A DNA stretch of 64,000 nucleotides from Kribbella sp. CA-293567 (GCF_027627575.1 NZ_CP114065.1:4774001-4838000); one strand, 5' to 3'; counted from the first letter of the stretch, positions 1 to 8,269 are shown. The notes: generated by a model from the sequence alone, not told the origin. Made by a program: numbers and translations.

Positions 1-1059
1 GAAACCAGCGGGAACGAAACCCCGGCTGGTCAGTTCGCCGACTGCCCAGCGCGTCGTGAGGAGACCGGCCGGCACTCCCATCACCGCGGCGGCGGCACCC
101 GTCAACGCCGCCTCAGCCATCAGCATCCGGCGTACCTGACCTGGCTTGGCGCCGATCGCCCGCAGCAGTGCGAGATCGCGGCGACGGTGCCGGACGGACA
201 GGCCGACCGTGCCGGCCACCACGCAGATGATCAGCAGGACGATGTAGCCACCGAAGGCCGCACCAACCTGAATCAGAAGATCACTCGCTTGACCAGCGGC
301 GCCGGACTCTTCGGCTTTCGCCCGATCGTCCCCGGTGTAAGCCTTGGCCGAAGCAGGCTCCGCGAGCCGGCCGACCGCGGCCGCGACGGCGGGCTGATCA
401 GCATCGGGGGCCGTGATGACGCCGATGGCGTCCACGCGGCCGGGGTGCGGCGCGAACGCCGCGGCCTGGGAGTCGGTGAAGAACGCCGCGGCCGGCTGGC
501 CGTTGCCGGTCGTCTGCTCGGCGAAGCCGCTGACGCGAAAGCGATGCGCGGTACCGGCGATCGTCAGCTCAACCGACTGGCCCACGCGCAACGCCGTACC
601 GGCCAGCCGCCGGTCGAGGACGATGTCGCCGGCCTTGCTCGGTTGCGTCCCACCAGTCAGCCGGTACGGCGTGAGCGCGGCGCTGCTCCAGCCGCGGCCG
701 AGTGCCGCGCCGAATGCCTGCGCCTGGACCGGAATGGAGTGATCGGGGACGGCAGCCACCACTCCTGGTACCTGCCGGATCTGGTCGACCAGCTCAGCCG
801 GCACCGTGCCGCCGTCGGGCAAGGTCACCGTCGTCTTGTACGGATCGCCGCCGAACTCCTTGCCGGTGAAGGTGATGTCGCGATCGGCGACCACAATGGC
901 GGCAGCGGCGTACCGCTGGGTCTCGGGCCGGTACCGAAGACCCGACTCGACCAGCATTCCCATCGTGGTCAGGATCATCACGCCCACCGCAAGGGCGAGC
1001 AGAGTCGCGACGACGCTTCCTGGGCGTCGGCGAAGCATGCTGAAGGCAAGGTTCGTCAT
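1..1059 (-). CDS. ABC transporter permease, FtsX/MacB type (partial)
   Basis: Membrane subunit of an ABC exporter or lipoprotein-type transporter. The gene starts with ATG at 1059, 3 bases after the stop of the ATPase gene, and runs off the left edge; 353 codons are visible. A first membrane segment lies at about residues 13-35, followed by a large extracytoplasmic domain. A second hydrophobic segment is followed by a basic loop with the LLRAIGAKPGQVRRM motif, typical of the cytoplasmic loop of FtsX-family permeases. Its position directly behind the ATPase and near a two-component system suggests a regulated efflux or envelope-stress transporter. The substrate cannot be read from sequence, and the C-terminus is missing only because of the window boundary. 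Confidence 0.85.
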   Translation of the reverse strand, partial: MTNLAFSMLRRRPGSVVATLLALAVGVMILTTMGMLVESGLRYRPETQRYAAAAIVVADRDITFTGKEFGGDPYKTTVTLPDGGTVPAELVDQIRQVPGVVAAVPDHSIPVQAQAFGAALGRGWSSAALTPYRLTGGTQPSKAGDIVLDRRLAGTALRVGQSVELTIAGTAHRFRVSGFAEQTTGNGQPAAAFFTDSQAAAFAPHPGRVDAIGVITAPDADQPAVAAAVGRLAEPASAKAYTGDDRAKAEESGAAGQASDLLIQVGAAFGGYIVLLIICVVAGTVGLSVRHRRRDLALLRAIGAKPGQVRRMLMAEAALTGAAAAVMGVPAGLLTTRWAVGELTSRGFVPAGF

Positions 1060-1062
1060 CGG

Positions 1063-1863
1063 TCAGCCCTCCCGGCTCAGCCGCGGGCGGCGACCGAGGG
1101 AGGCCAACTGCTCGGCGATCCGGTCGGCGCCGGGCTGCGGCAGGTCGGCGACGATCCGGCCGTCGGCGAGCACCACGACGCGATCGGCGTACGACGCGGC
1201 CACCGGATCGTGGGTGACCATGATGACCGTCTGGCCGTGCTCGTCGACCGTCGATCGCAACAGGCCGAGGACCTCGGCCGCGGTCTGGGTGTCGAGCGCG
1301 CCGGTCGGCTCGTCGCAGAAGATGACGTCGGGACGCATCGCCAGCGCTCGCGCGATCGCGACTCGTTGCTGCTGGCCCCCGGACAGCTGGGCCGGCCGAT
1401 GCCGCAGGCGCGAACCGAGATCGACCCGCTCGACCACCTCGGCCAGCCAGCGACGGTCGGGGCGCGCACCGGACAGCCTCAGCGGCAGGGTGATGTTCTC
1501 CTCGACCGTCAGCGCGCCGATCAGGTTGAAGGCCTGGAAGACGAACCCGACCTTGGTCCGGCGGAGCTCGGTGAGCTTGGTCTCCGACAGCCCGGACAGC
1601 TCCGTGTCGCCGATCCAGACCCGGCCGGAGCTGGGGCGATCGAGCCCCGCGGCGGTCTGCAGCAGGGTGCTCTTGCCGGAGCCCGACGGTCCCATCACGG
1701 CAGTGAAGGTGCCTCGGTCGAAGGTGGCCTGGACGCCGTCCAGCGCGGTCACCGGCTGGCCGCCGGCGGCGTAGACCCGGGTGAGCTGCTCGACCCGTAC
1801 GGCGGCTGGGGTGGTGGGGACGACGAGCAGTTCGCGGTCCGGTGTCGCGGTGAGTGAAGGCAT
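1063..1863 (-). CDS. ABC transporter ATP-binding protein, LolD/MacB type
   Basis: ATPase subunit (266 aa) that would drive the FtsX-type permease encoded 3 bases downstream. Walker A is GPSGSGKST at about residues 58-66, the signature LSGGQQQR begins near 160, Walker B is VIFCDEP at about 180-186, and an H-loop MVTHD lies near 217. Length and motif spacing fit the MacB/LolD class of exporters. There is no Shine-Dalgarno before the ATG. A TAGCGT hexamer ends 6 bases upstream (1870-1875), so the transcript may be leaderless, and a hairpin separates the gene from the response regulator before it. Regulation by the neighbouring two-component system is inference from position. Confidence 0.92.
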   Translation of the reverse strand: MPSLTATPDRELLVVPTTPAAVRVEQLTRVYAAGGQPVTALDGVQATFDRGTFTAVMGPSGSGKSTLLQTAAGLDRPSSGRVWIGDTELSGLSETKLTELRRTKVGFVFQAFNLIGALTVEENITLPLRLSGARPDRRWLAEVVERVDLGSRLRHRPAQLSGGQQQRVAIARALAMRPDVIFCDEPTGALDTQTAAEVLGLLRSTVDEHGQTVIMVTHDPVAASYADRVVVLADGRIVADLPQPGADRIAEQLASLGRRPRLSREG

Positions 1864-1869
1864 ACCAGA

Positions 1870-1875
1870 ACGCTA
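1870..1875 (-). promoter_or_regulatory. -10 element, leaderless promoter of the ABC operon
   Basis: On the minus strand TAGCGT ends 6 bases before the ATG of the ATPase gene. A TTGCGG lies 15 bases further upstream. Together with the hairpin at 1915-1942 this suggests the ABC genes are transcribed separately from the regulator genes. Confidence 0.45.
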
Positions 1876-1914
1876 TGGCGATCGGGACGCCCGCAACATG
1901 CAGCCTTCGGGTCA

Positions 1915-1942
1915 ACGGAGGTGGTGCAGGCACCACCTCCGT
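1915..1942 (-). terminator. 13-bp perfect hairpin after the response regulator
   Basis: Perfect 13-bp inverted repeat (acggaggtggtgc and its complement) with a 2-base loop. It begins at the last base of the response-regulator stop codon. There is no U-run, so it may be a terminator, an attenuator or an RNA-stabilising element between regulator and transporter genes. Confidence 0.55.
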
Positions 1943-2598
1943 CACCGGCGCTGGCTGCCGTCCAGGTAGCGCAGTACGGCGGTCACGCGGCGGTCGGCGC
2001 TGTCGTCGGGCGCCAAGTCGAGCTTGGCGAAGATGTTGCGGATGTGCTTGTGCACGGCGCCTTCGGTGACGAACATCCGCTCGGCGATGACGGTGTTGCC
2101 GAGCCCTTCGGCCATCAGGGCGAGGACATCGCGTTCGCGCGGGCTCAGCCGTTCCAGCGTGCTGTCCGGACGGCGTCGCGCCAGCAACTGGCCGACGACC
2201 TCGGGGTCGACCGCCGTCCCACCGTCCGCGACCCGATGCAGTGCGGTGAGGAACTCGTCGACCCGGCCCACCCGCTCCTTCAGCAGGTAGCCCAGCCCCA
2301 CTGCTCCCCCGGCCAGCAGCTCGGTCGCGAAAGCCTGCTCGACGTAGGCGGACAGCACCAGCACCGCCAACCGCGGATGCCTGCGCCGCGCCTCCACCGC
2401 TGCCACGATCCCTTCGTCGGTGTGGGTGGGCGGCATCCGGACGTCGACGATGGCCACGTCAGGCTCGTGTTCGTCGACAGCGATCAGGAAGGACTCCGGC
2501 GAATCGGTCGTTGCGACCACGTCCAGCCCTTCGGCGCGCAGCAACAGCGCCAGCCCCTCCCGCAACAGGGCGTCGTCCTCGGCGATCACGATCCGCAT
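1942..2598 (-). CDS. Response regulator, NarL/LuxR type
   Basis: DNA-binding response regulator of 218 aa. The receiver domain fills residues 1-120, with the acidic pair D8-D9 and the phospho-acceptor Asp at about 52 in IVDVRMPP. The C-terminus (about 150-215) is a LuxR-type helix-turn-helix with LSPRERDVLALMAEG and HKHIRNIFAKLDL. Its start overlaps the end of the histidine kinase gene by 13 bases, so the two are translationally coupled partners. It probably controls the ABC genes downstream and possibly the divergent small membrane protein gene at 4013. Confidence 0.94.
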   Translation of the reverse strand: MRIVIAEDDALLREGLALLLRAEGLDVVATTDSPESFLIAVDEHEPDVAIVDVRMPPTHTDEGIVAAVEARRRHPRLAVLVLSAYVEQAFATELLAGGAVGLGYLLKERVGRVDEFLTALHRVADGGTAVDPEVVGQLLARRRPDSTLERLSPRERDVLALMAEGLGNTVIAERMFVTEGAVHKHIRNIFAKLDLAPDDSADRRVTAVLRYLDGSQRR

Positions 2599-3848
2599 GG
2601 CAGCTCCACTCGCAGTACTGTCGGCCCGCCGGCCGGGCTGGTCAGGGTCAGGCTGCCGTCGAAAGCCTCGACCCGCCTCCGGATGCCGGTCAGGCCGGAG
2701 CCACGGCGCTCGTCGGCACCGCCGCGCCCATCATCCTCGATGACGATCACCAACTGGTCGCGCTCCCTGCGGACGGTGCCTGCCACGCTCGTCGCGGCGC
2801 TGTGCTTGGCAACGTTGGTCAGTGCTTCCGCGACGACGAAATAGGCCGCGGCCTCGACCGAGGCGGGGCACCGGCCGGCGATCTCCACCTCGAGCTCGCA
2901 CGGTACGCCGGAGCCGGCGGCGAGGCCCGCCAGGGCGCCGGCCAGGCCGCGGTCGGCGAGCACCGGCGGAAGGATGCCGCGGGCAACAGTGCGCAGCTCG
3001 GCCAGCGCCAGCTCGGCGGCGTCCTGGGCCTGCGCGAGGACGGCGTCCGCGGTCGCGGGGTCGCGGGCCAGGGCGCGGCGCGCCGCTCCGAGGAAGACGT
3101 TCACGGCGACCAGCCGGTTCTGCGCCCCGTCGTGCAGGGACCGCTCGATCCGCCGCAGTTCGACGGCGTGCGCGTCGAGGGCCGCCGCTCGCGACGAGCT
3201 CAGCTGGGACACCCGCAACGACAGGTCGACCTCGGCCGACGGCGCCAGCAACCGTCGTCCCGGCCGGGCCTGCAGCCTCGCCAGCACCGGGTTGATCGCG
3301 ATGGTGACGAAGAACCAGCCCAGCCCGGTCAGGCCGACGACCAGCGCGTCGCCGATCCCGTCGATCCGCCAGAACGACACTCCCGGTCCGGTGGAGCCTG
3401 GAGGCAGCAACTCGAACCACAGCGGGAAGCTCAGACTCTGGACGGCGTACAACGGCAGCCCGAGGCCGAGCAGCCCGATCGCGAAGCCAAAGGTTGCGTG
3501 CAGCAACAACCAGCTGAGCTCACGGCGTACGGCCGGATCGCGGAGCGCCTGCCATCGGCCGTCGGCAAGGGGTTCCGCGCCGATCACGTCGGGTCCCCAG
3601 CGAGTGAGCCGGGCGCGTTCACGATCCGCGATCGCGCGAGTCACCTGCAGGGCGGACGGAATCAGGAAGACGCCGACCCCGAGCACGGAGAGGACGGCGA
3701 CGACGGCCGTCCAGAACAGCGCGGCCAGGGCCAGCATCGCGGTCCCCAGGCCGCCGACGAGATGCTCGAGCGCATCGACGGCGAGCCCCAGCCGGGACAG
3801 CAGGAACCCTGCCTTCCGGGGACGCTTCTCCTGCTGCGCGACGGTCAT
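2586..3848 (-). CDS. Sensor histidine kinase (HisKA_3 family)
   Basis: Membrane sensor kinase of about 420 aa, partner of the overlapping response regulator. An open frame extends further upstream, but ATG 3848 is preceded by GCAGGAGGTGAC, a strong ribosome-binding site, and gives a normal N-terminus. Hydrophobic segments at about 36-65, 112-140 and 165-185 form the sensor region seen in actinobacterial kinases of this type. The phospho-accepting His is H239 in ERSLHDGAQNR, followed by a dimerisation helix and an ATPase domain with EALTNVAKHS and GSGLTGIRRR. The signal sensed is unknown. Confidence 0.92.
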   Translation of the reverse strand: MTVAQQEKRPRKAGFLLSRLGLAVDALEHLVGGLGTAMLALAALFWTAVVAVLSVLGVGVFLIPSALQVTRAIADRERARLTRWGPDVIGAEPLADGRWQALRDPAVRRELSWLLLHATFGFAIGLLGLGLPLYAVQSLSFPLWFELLPPGSTGPGVSFWRIDGIGDALVVGLTGLGWFFVTIAINPVLARLQARPGRRLLAPSAEVDLSLRVSQLSSSRAAALDAHAVELRRIERSLHDGAQNRLVAVNVFLGAARRALARDPATADAVLAQAQDAAELALAELRTVARGILPPVLADRGLAGALAGLAAGSGVPCELEVEIAGRCPASVEAAAYFVVAEALTNVAKHSAATSVAGTVRRERDQLVIVIEDDGRGGADERRGSGLTGIRRRVEAFDGSLTLTSPAGGPTVLRVELPCGS

Positions 3849-3909
3849 GTCACCTCCTGCTGACGACCGTAAGGCACACCGGGAGGCGATCGGCCTGGCA
3901 CGCCAAAAA

Positions 3910-3925
3910 GTACAGCCTGCTGTAC
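3910..3925. promoter_or_regulatory. 16-bp palindrome in the divergent promoter region
   Basis: The sequence gtacagc-ct-gctgtac is a perfect 7-bp inverted repeat. It lies between the histidine kinase start (3848) and the small membrane protein gene (4013), about 40-50 bp from candidate -10 elements on both sides (TACGGT at 3866-3871 minus, TAGCGT at 3972-3977 plus). It is a plausible operator for the LuxR-type regulator. Confidence 0.45.
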
Positions 3926-3971
3926 CGTCCGCCGGCCTGTTGGCTGGATGGTTCGCCGACGGCCCGGAACC

Positions 3972-3977
3972 TAGCGT
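3972..3977 (+). promoter_or_regulatory. -10 element upstream of the small membrane protein gene
   Basis: TAGCGT lies 35 bases before ATG 4013, leaving room for a short leader that contains the GAGGAG ribosome-binding site. The -35 region is not convincing. Confidence 0.35.
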
Positions 3978-4012
3978 TGTGACCACGCCGACCATCACCC
4001 CGAGGAGCCACC

Positions 4013-4252
4013 ATGACCGACCGGTACCGAATCTCCAGCACAGTCGAGAACCAGCACGTCGCCGCACCCGCCGAGACCCGCCGTACGCCGCTGCGCACCG
4101 CGCTGTGGATCGGCCTGTTCGTCAGCGCGGCGGCCAACGCGACGCTGTCCTCGATCGGCGTCAGTCCGTTCATCGGCGTCGGTTTCGGCTTGGTCGCCCT
4201 CGGCTGCATCGCCGGGCTGATCGTGCATCACTACAAGTCGCCCCGGCACTGA
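4013..4252 (+). CDS. Small two-helix membrane protein
   Basis: Hypothetical protein of 79 aa with a GAGGAGCCACC ribosome-binding site before ATG. It has a polar N-terminus of about 25 residues and two hydrophobic segments at about 28-46 and 50-72, with a short basic C-terminus. It is divergent from the histidine kinase operon and 31 bases upstream of the serine hydrolase gene, which probably shares its transcript. I do not recognise the family. A target or accessory of the two-component system is possible but only inferred from position. Confidence 0.65.
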   Translation: MTDRYRISSTVENQHVAAPAETRRTPLRTALWIGLFVSAAANATLSSIGVSPFIGVGFGLVALGCIAGLIVHHYKSPRH

Positions 4253-4283
4253 AATCCCCGGTCCTGCTGATCAAGGAGATCCC

Positions 4284-5471
4284 ATGTCATCGCCTCACAG
4301 CCCGTCGCGTCGCCGCCTGTTCGGCCGGCGGTTCACCCTGGCCGTTTCCGCCGTCGCCGCGATCACCGGCCTGAGCGCCGGCGCCGCCCTGTCATCGGCA
4401 GCGCCGGCGACCGGCTCCCCGGCAGGCCGCCCGAACAGCGCCGTACAGAAGAGCCTGAACGACCTGGTGAAGGGACCGAGCTTCCCGGGCACGATCGCCA
4501 CCGTGCGGGACCGCTCCGGACGCGTGCGGACCTACACCGCCGGGGTGGCGGACCGGACGACCGGCGAGTCGCTCGATCGCGACAGCCGGGTGCGGATCGG
4601 CAGCAACACCAAGACCTTCACCGCCGTCGTCGTGCTGCAACTGGCCGGTGAAGGCAAGATCGGCCTGGACAGCCCGGTCGAGAAGTACCTGCCGGGTCTG
4701 GTCCGGGGCCAGGGCATCGACGGACGGAAGATCACCGTGCGGCAGCTCCTGCAGCACACCAGCGGCATCCCCGACTACGACGACATCGTGCTCGACTACC
4801 TGCCGATGCAGCACACGTACTGGGAACCGCGGCAGATGGTCGATGTCGCGTTGCGGAAGAAGGCCTCGTTCGCGCCGGGCAACGGCTGGGAGTACAGCAA
4901 CACCAACTACGTTCTGGCCGGGCTGATCGCGCAGAAGGTGAGCGGTCGCCCGATCGGCGAGGAGATCACCCGCCGGGTGATCGACCGCGCCGGGCTCCGG
5001 GACACCTACTGGCCCGGTGTGGGCGACGAGCGGATCCTCGGCGAGCATCCCCGCGGTTACTACAAGACCACGCCGGACGGGAAGGAGACCGACGTCACCG
5101 AGCAGGACCCGTCCCTCGGCTGGGCCGCCGGCCAGATGATCGGTACCCCCGCCGACCTGAACCGCTTCTTCACCGCACTCGTCCAGGGCAAGCTCCTCCG
5201 GCCCGCTCAGCTCAAGGAGATGCTGACCACGGTGCCCGCGGAGGACTTCGATGTGGTCGGCGGTTCTCGCTACGGACTCGGGATCGCCCAGCTGAAGCTC
5301 TCCTGCGGCGGCACGGCCTGGACCCACGGCGGCGACATCTTCGGCTACGAGACCCGCAACGCGGTCACCGCCGACGGTCGCGAAGCAGCCTTGGCCGTCA
5401 CCGCGATGCCGACGACCCTCGAGGACGCCAAGCGAGTGGCCAAGTCACTGGACACCGCCCTCTGCAGCTGA
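4284..5471 (+). CDS. Serine hydrolase, class C beta-lactamase/DD-peptidase family
   Basis: Exported serine hydrolase of 395 aa. The basic N-terminus (SRRRLFGRR) followed by a hydrophobic stretch at about 17-40 is a signal peptide, possibly Tat type. Catalytic motifs are SxxK at S107-N-T-K110, Y-S-N at 204-206 and H-G-G at 348-350, in the order expected for D-alanyl-D-alanine carboxypeptidases, esterases and class C beta-lactamases. An AAGGAG ribosome-binding site precedes ATG. The substrate cannot be assigned: this superfamily includes cell-wall peptidases, D-amino-acid amidases and esterases. Confidence 0.9.
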   Translation: MSSPHSPSRRRLFGRRFTLAVSAVAAITGLSAGAALSSAAPATGSPAGRPNSAVQKSLNDLVKGPSFPGTIATVRDRSGRVRTYTAGVADRTTGESLDRDSRVRIGSNTKTFTAVVVLQLAGEGKIGLDSPVEKYLPGLVRGQGIDGRKITVRQLLQHTSGIPDYDDIVLDYLPMQHTYWEPRQMVDVALRKKASFAPGNGWEYSNTNYVLAGLIAQKVSGRPIGEEITRRVIDRAGLRDTYWPGVGDERILGEHPRGYYKTTPDGKETDVTEQDPSLGWAAGQMIGTPADLNRFFTALVQGKLLRPAQLKEMLTTVPAEDFDVVGGSRYGLGIAQLKLSCGGTAWTHGGDIFGYETRNAVTADGREAALAVTAMPTTLEDAKRVAKSLDTALCS

Positions 5472-5484
5472 CCACCAGCAGCAC

Positions 5485-5514
5485 AGCCCGTCCCGCCACC
5501 GGTTGGGACGGGCT
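5485..5514 (+). terminator. Hairpin after the serine hydrolase gene
   Basis: The arms agcccgtccc and gggacgggct form a perfect 10-bp stem with a 10-base loop, starting 14 bases after the stop codon. There is no U-tract, which is common for actinobacterial terminators. Confidence 0.6.
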
Positions 5515-5579
5515 GCTCGAGGTTCGCGCTCTGCTCGCCGAGGTCCCCGCCGACCGAGGACTGCCCGGGCCGGACCGAA

Positions 5580-5585
5580 TAGTCT
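5580..5585 (+). promoter_or_regulatory. -10 element, leaderless promoter of the PadR gene
   Basis: TAGTCT ends 6 bases before the ATG at 5592, and no Shine-Dalgarno is present. The geometry places the transcription start at or next to the start codon. Confidence 0.5.
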
Positions 5586-5591
5586 GGTGAC

Positions 5592-5927
5592 ATGACCGAC
5601 CGAGGGATGCAGGAGCTGGCGCTGCTGTTGCTGACCGCGCTCGCGAACGAGTCCCGGCACGGCTACGCGATCGCCCAGGAGGTCAAGGCGATCACCGACG
5701 GCCGGGTCGCGCCGCGCACCGGCGCGTTGTACGGCGCGCTGGACAGGCTGCTCACCGAGGGCCTGATCGAGGTGGTGCGGGAAGAGGTCGTGCGCGGCCG
5801 GGCCCGCCGGGTCTTCGCCCTCACCTCCACCGGCCGGGAGCGCCTGGAAGCCGAGGCGGAGAGACTGGACGCCGCCGCCCGCGAGGTACGCCGCCGCCTG
5901 GCCGCCGGGACAGCGCCTGCGACATGA
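5592..5927 (+). CDS. PadR family transcriptional regulator
   Basis: Winged-helix repressor of 111 aa. The N-terminal part has the PadR pattern LLTALANESRHGYAIAQEV, then RTGALYGALDRL and GLIEVVREE for the recognition helix and wing. A C-terminal helix would mediate dimerisation. It overlaps the next membrane protein gene by 4 bases (ATGA), the usual arrangement in which a PadR protein controls the membrane protein or transporter encoded with it. The inducer is unknown. Confidence 0.92.
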   Translation: MTDRGMQELALLLLTALANESRHGYAIAQEVKAITDGRVAPRTGALYGALDRLLTEGLIEVVREEVVRGRARRVFALTSTGRERLEAEAERLDAAAREVRRRLAAGTAPAT

Positions 5928-6724
5928 GCGACCCCCTTCTCCGGCTGTACCCGGCCGCCTATCGGGCCGCGTACGGACGCGAGATCCTCGACGTCCATCG
6001 TGAGATGACGATCGATCTCCCCCGCTGGGCCCGGCTGCGTGCCGACGCCGACCTGGTCGCGCACGCGGTGCGGGTGCGGCTGAGGCTCGACTCCGCGGCG
6101 GCCGGCGGACGCTTCTTCGCTCTCGCCGCGCCGTTCGCGCTGGCGGTCGCCGCGGCGTACGGCGGGATCCAGCTGATGAGGTGGTACGCCGGCCTCGCGA
6201 TCTCGCCAGGATCGACCTGGAGTCACCTGGTGACGATGGATCTCGCGTGGTCGCTGAACGTGGGCTTCCTCGGGCTGATGTCGGCCGGCGCGATCATCGC
6301 TCTGCTCAGGTGGTGGGTGCCTGGTGTGGTTCTGGCGGTCGCGGGACTGCTCGGGTTCGCCGTCCAGTGGACCTTCGCGCCGAGTTTGTACGGCGATGGG
6401 CCGTTCGAGGCGATCGCCGCGGCGCTGACCGCGCTTGTCATACTCGCGTGTCCCCCGGATCGCCGCAGCGACCGGCGGCTGTCCGCGGTGGCCGGAGCCG
6501 CGGCCGCTGTCGCGTGGTTTCCCATCGCTCTGGTCCTCACCCGCAACTTCATCGTGAGCACGGACTACGGCGTCTGGCCGCTGCTCGTCCTTGCGCTCAC
6601 GGGTGCTGCTCTCGCCTTGCACGCGCGGTCGTCCGGACTGCGTGAACTGGGCGCGATGGTGGTGGCCGCACCGCTTTTCCTCGCCTACGCCGCTACGAGT
6701 GGCTGGTTGGCGATACTCCGTTGA
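5924..6724 (+). CDS. Multi-span membrane protein coupled to PadR
   Basis: Integral membrane protein of 266 aa. A soluble N-terminus of about 60 residues carries LYPAAYRAAYGREI, a motif I associate with the N-termini of PadR-linked permeases and hypothetical proteins. It is followed by about six hydrophobic segments between residues 65 and 265. No ATPase partner is encoded nearby. Translation is coupled to padR by a 4-base overlap. The function is unknown; envelope-stress response or transport is only a guess from the PadR association. Confidence 0.75.
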   Translation: MSDPLLRLYPAAYRAAYGREILDVHREMTIDLPRWARLRADADLVAHAVRVRLRLDSAAAGGRFFALAAPFALAVAAAYGGIQLMRWYAGLAISPGSTWSHLVTMDLAWSLNVGFLGLMSAGAIIALLRWWVPGVVLAVAGLLGFAVQWTFAPSLYGDGPFEAIAAALTALVILACPPDRRSDRRLSAVAGAAAAVAWFPIALVLTRNFIVSTDYGVWPLLVLALTGAALALHARSSGLRELGAMVVAAPLFLAYAATSGWLAILR

Positions 6725-6780
6725 AGTGAGTATTGTCTGATTCGGACCATTCATGTGGCGCGAAGCAGAGGACGATCGAA

Positions 6781-7608
6781 ATGCCCTTCACCCTGGCCCA
6801 CCCCGCCGCGGTGCTGCCTCTGCTCCGCCATCCCTTCGTGCCGGCGGCCCTGCTGGCCGGCGCGATGGCGCCCGACGTCCCGTACTTCGTGGACACACTC
6901 GGTCCAACGACCAGTGCCGGCGATTGGTACGAGCCGTTCCTCAACGCGACGCACTCCCACACGCTCACCGGCGTACCGATCGCCCTCCTGTACGCCGTCG
7001 CTCTCGTGATCGCCTACCGGCTGCTGCGCGCACCACTCACCGCGCTGCTTCCAGCCGGACTGGCCCTCCCGACCTCCGCGCGCCGAGCGCTCGTTTCGTA
7101 CCTGCCCTGGTTCGCACTCTCCGCACTGATCGGCATCGCGACCCACCTCGCGTGGGACGCCCTCACCGACGCCGAGGTCGTCCCTGCTGCCCGGCTGCTG
7201 CAGCACGCGAGCACTGCTTTCGGCCTGGCCACGGTCGGCTGGTTCCTCTGGACGCGACGCGGTCGACTCCGCCGTCCGGACGACAAGACCCACCACCTCG
7301 GCCCCACGATGCGGCGGGTGGCGATCACCCTGCTGATCGCCGCCCCGCTGCTGGGTGCTGCCGCACTCGCTCACGACGACTACACCGACTTCCGCACGGT
7401 GACGGTGGTCGACTACGACCACCCAGTCATCGTTGACGAAGGCAACGGTGTGATCAGCACCAGCTACCCGACCAGCACAGTTCCGGCCTCCTGGACCAGC
7501 CTGGCCGAAGGCGTGCTGACCGGAGCAGCGAAGCGCGCCGGCGCGGCGGCGGCGATCGCGCTGCTGCTCTACGCCGCCGGCTGGCAGGTCGCCACCGCTG
7601 TGAGGTAA
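6781..7608 (+). CDS. DUF4184 family membrane protein
   Basis: Membrane protein of 275 aa beginning MPFTLAHPAAVLPLLR, the characteristic DUF4184 N-terminus; a 48-base longer frame exists, but this start follows a GAGGACG ribosome-binding site. The polar motifs AGAMAPDVPYF, HSHTLTG and HLAWDALTD resemble the His/Asp pattern of membrane-bound metal-dependent hydrolases such as the YdjM/LexA-regulated family, so a metal-binding role is possible. About six hydrophobic segments alternate with these motifs. The biochemical function is not established. Confidence 0.8.
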   Translation: MPFTLAHPAAVLPLLRHPFVPAALLAGAMAPDVPYFVDTLGPTTSAGDWYEPFLNATHSHTLTGVPIALLYAVALVIAYRLLRAPLTALLPAGLALPTSARRALVSYLPWFALSALIGIATHLAWDALTDAEVVPAARLLQHASTAFGLATVGWFLWTRRGRLRRPDDKTHHLGPTMRRVAITLLIAAPLLGAAALAHDDYTDFRTVTVVDYDHPVIVDEGNGVISTSYPTSTVPASWTSLAEGVLTGAAKRAGAAAAIALLLYAAGWQVATAVR

Positions 7609-7623
7609 TTGCCACCGCCACCC

Positions 7624-7658
7624 CGAGCGATAACCCGACACACATCGAGCGATTACCC
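7624..7658 (+). repeat. 13-bp direct repeat, 22-bp period, upstream of EF-hand gene
   Basis: Two copies of cgagcgatWaccc (7624-7636 and 7646-7658) differ at one base. Their period is 22 bp, about two helical turns, and they end 66 bases before the EF-hand start codon. This suits two protein-binding sites on one face of the DNA. Confidence 0.5.
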
Positions 7659-7724
7659 AGCGTGCGGGGGTGCCGCCGGCGGCGTACCGTCCGAAGCGGA
7701 CCGGAACGGTGAAAGGGGCAACAA

Positions 7725-8258
7725 ATGGCCAGCGAATTCCAGCGACGCAAGATCGCGGCGGTGTTCCACGCGATGGACGCCGACAGCAACGGTTACCTCG
7801 ACGAGTCCGACTTCGAGAGCCTGACCCAGCGGTGGGTGGGCCTCCGTGGCTGGCAGCCCGGGACCGCCGACCACGAGCGGATGCGGACGATCATGATGGG
7901 CTGGTGGTCGGCGATCTCGACGATGTCCGACGGCGACCGCGACGACCTGGTGTCACTCGACGAGCTGATGACGGTCGTCGACCAGTTGCCGGCCATGGAC
8001 GACGCGATCTACTCGACCGCCGACGCCATGTTCGACGCCATCGACGAGAACGGCGACGACCGGATCGCCCTGGAGGAACACAAACAGGTCGTCTACGCCT
8101 GGAAGGGCTCCGACGACGGCCTCGAGCAGGTCTTCCCCAGTCTCGACCTGAACGGCAACGGCCACCTGTCCCGCGAGGAGTTCCGCGGCCTGTGGTCGGA
8201 CTTCTGGCGCGGCGACGACCCCAAGTCCCCGTCCCAGTGGGTCTTCGGCCCGTACTGA
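7725..8258 (+). CDS. EF-hand calcium-binding protein, calerythrin-like
   Basis: Soluble acidic protein of 177 aa with four EF-hand-like loops. Loop 1 is DADSNGYLDESD at residues 18-29. Loop 2, near residue 68 (DGDRDDLVSLDE), departs somewhat from consensus. Loops 3 (DENGDDRIALEE) and 4 (DLNGNGHLSREE) are canonical. Size and layout fit the calerythrin/CabD group of actinobacterial calcium-binding proteins, which buffer or sense cytoplasmic calcium. It stands alone, with a direct repeat upstream and a hairpin downstream. An AAAGGGG ribosome-binding site precedes ATG. Confidence 0.9.
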   Translation: MASEFQRRKIAAVFHAMDADSNGYLDESDFESLTQRWVGLRGWQPGTADHERMRTIMMGWWSAISTMSDGDRDDLVSLDELMTVVDQLPAMDDAIYSTADAMFDAIDENGDDRIALEEHKQVVYAWKGSDDGLEQVFPSLDLNGNGHLSREEFRGLWSDFWRGDDPKSPSQWVFGPY

Positions 8259-8269
8259 CCCCAGCCGCA

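Noticed and set aside
187..1857. Plus-strand frame of 556 codons over the ABC genes
   Set aside because: Antisense of recognised ABC permease and ATPase genes with clear motifs on the minus strand.
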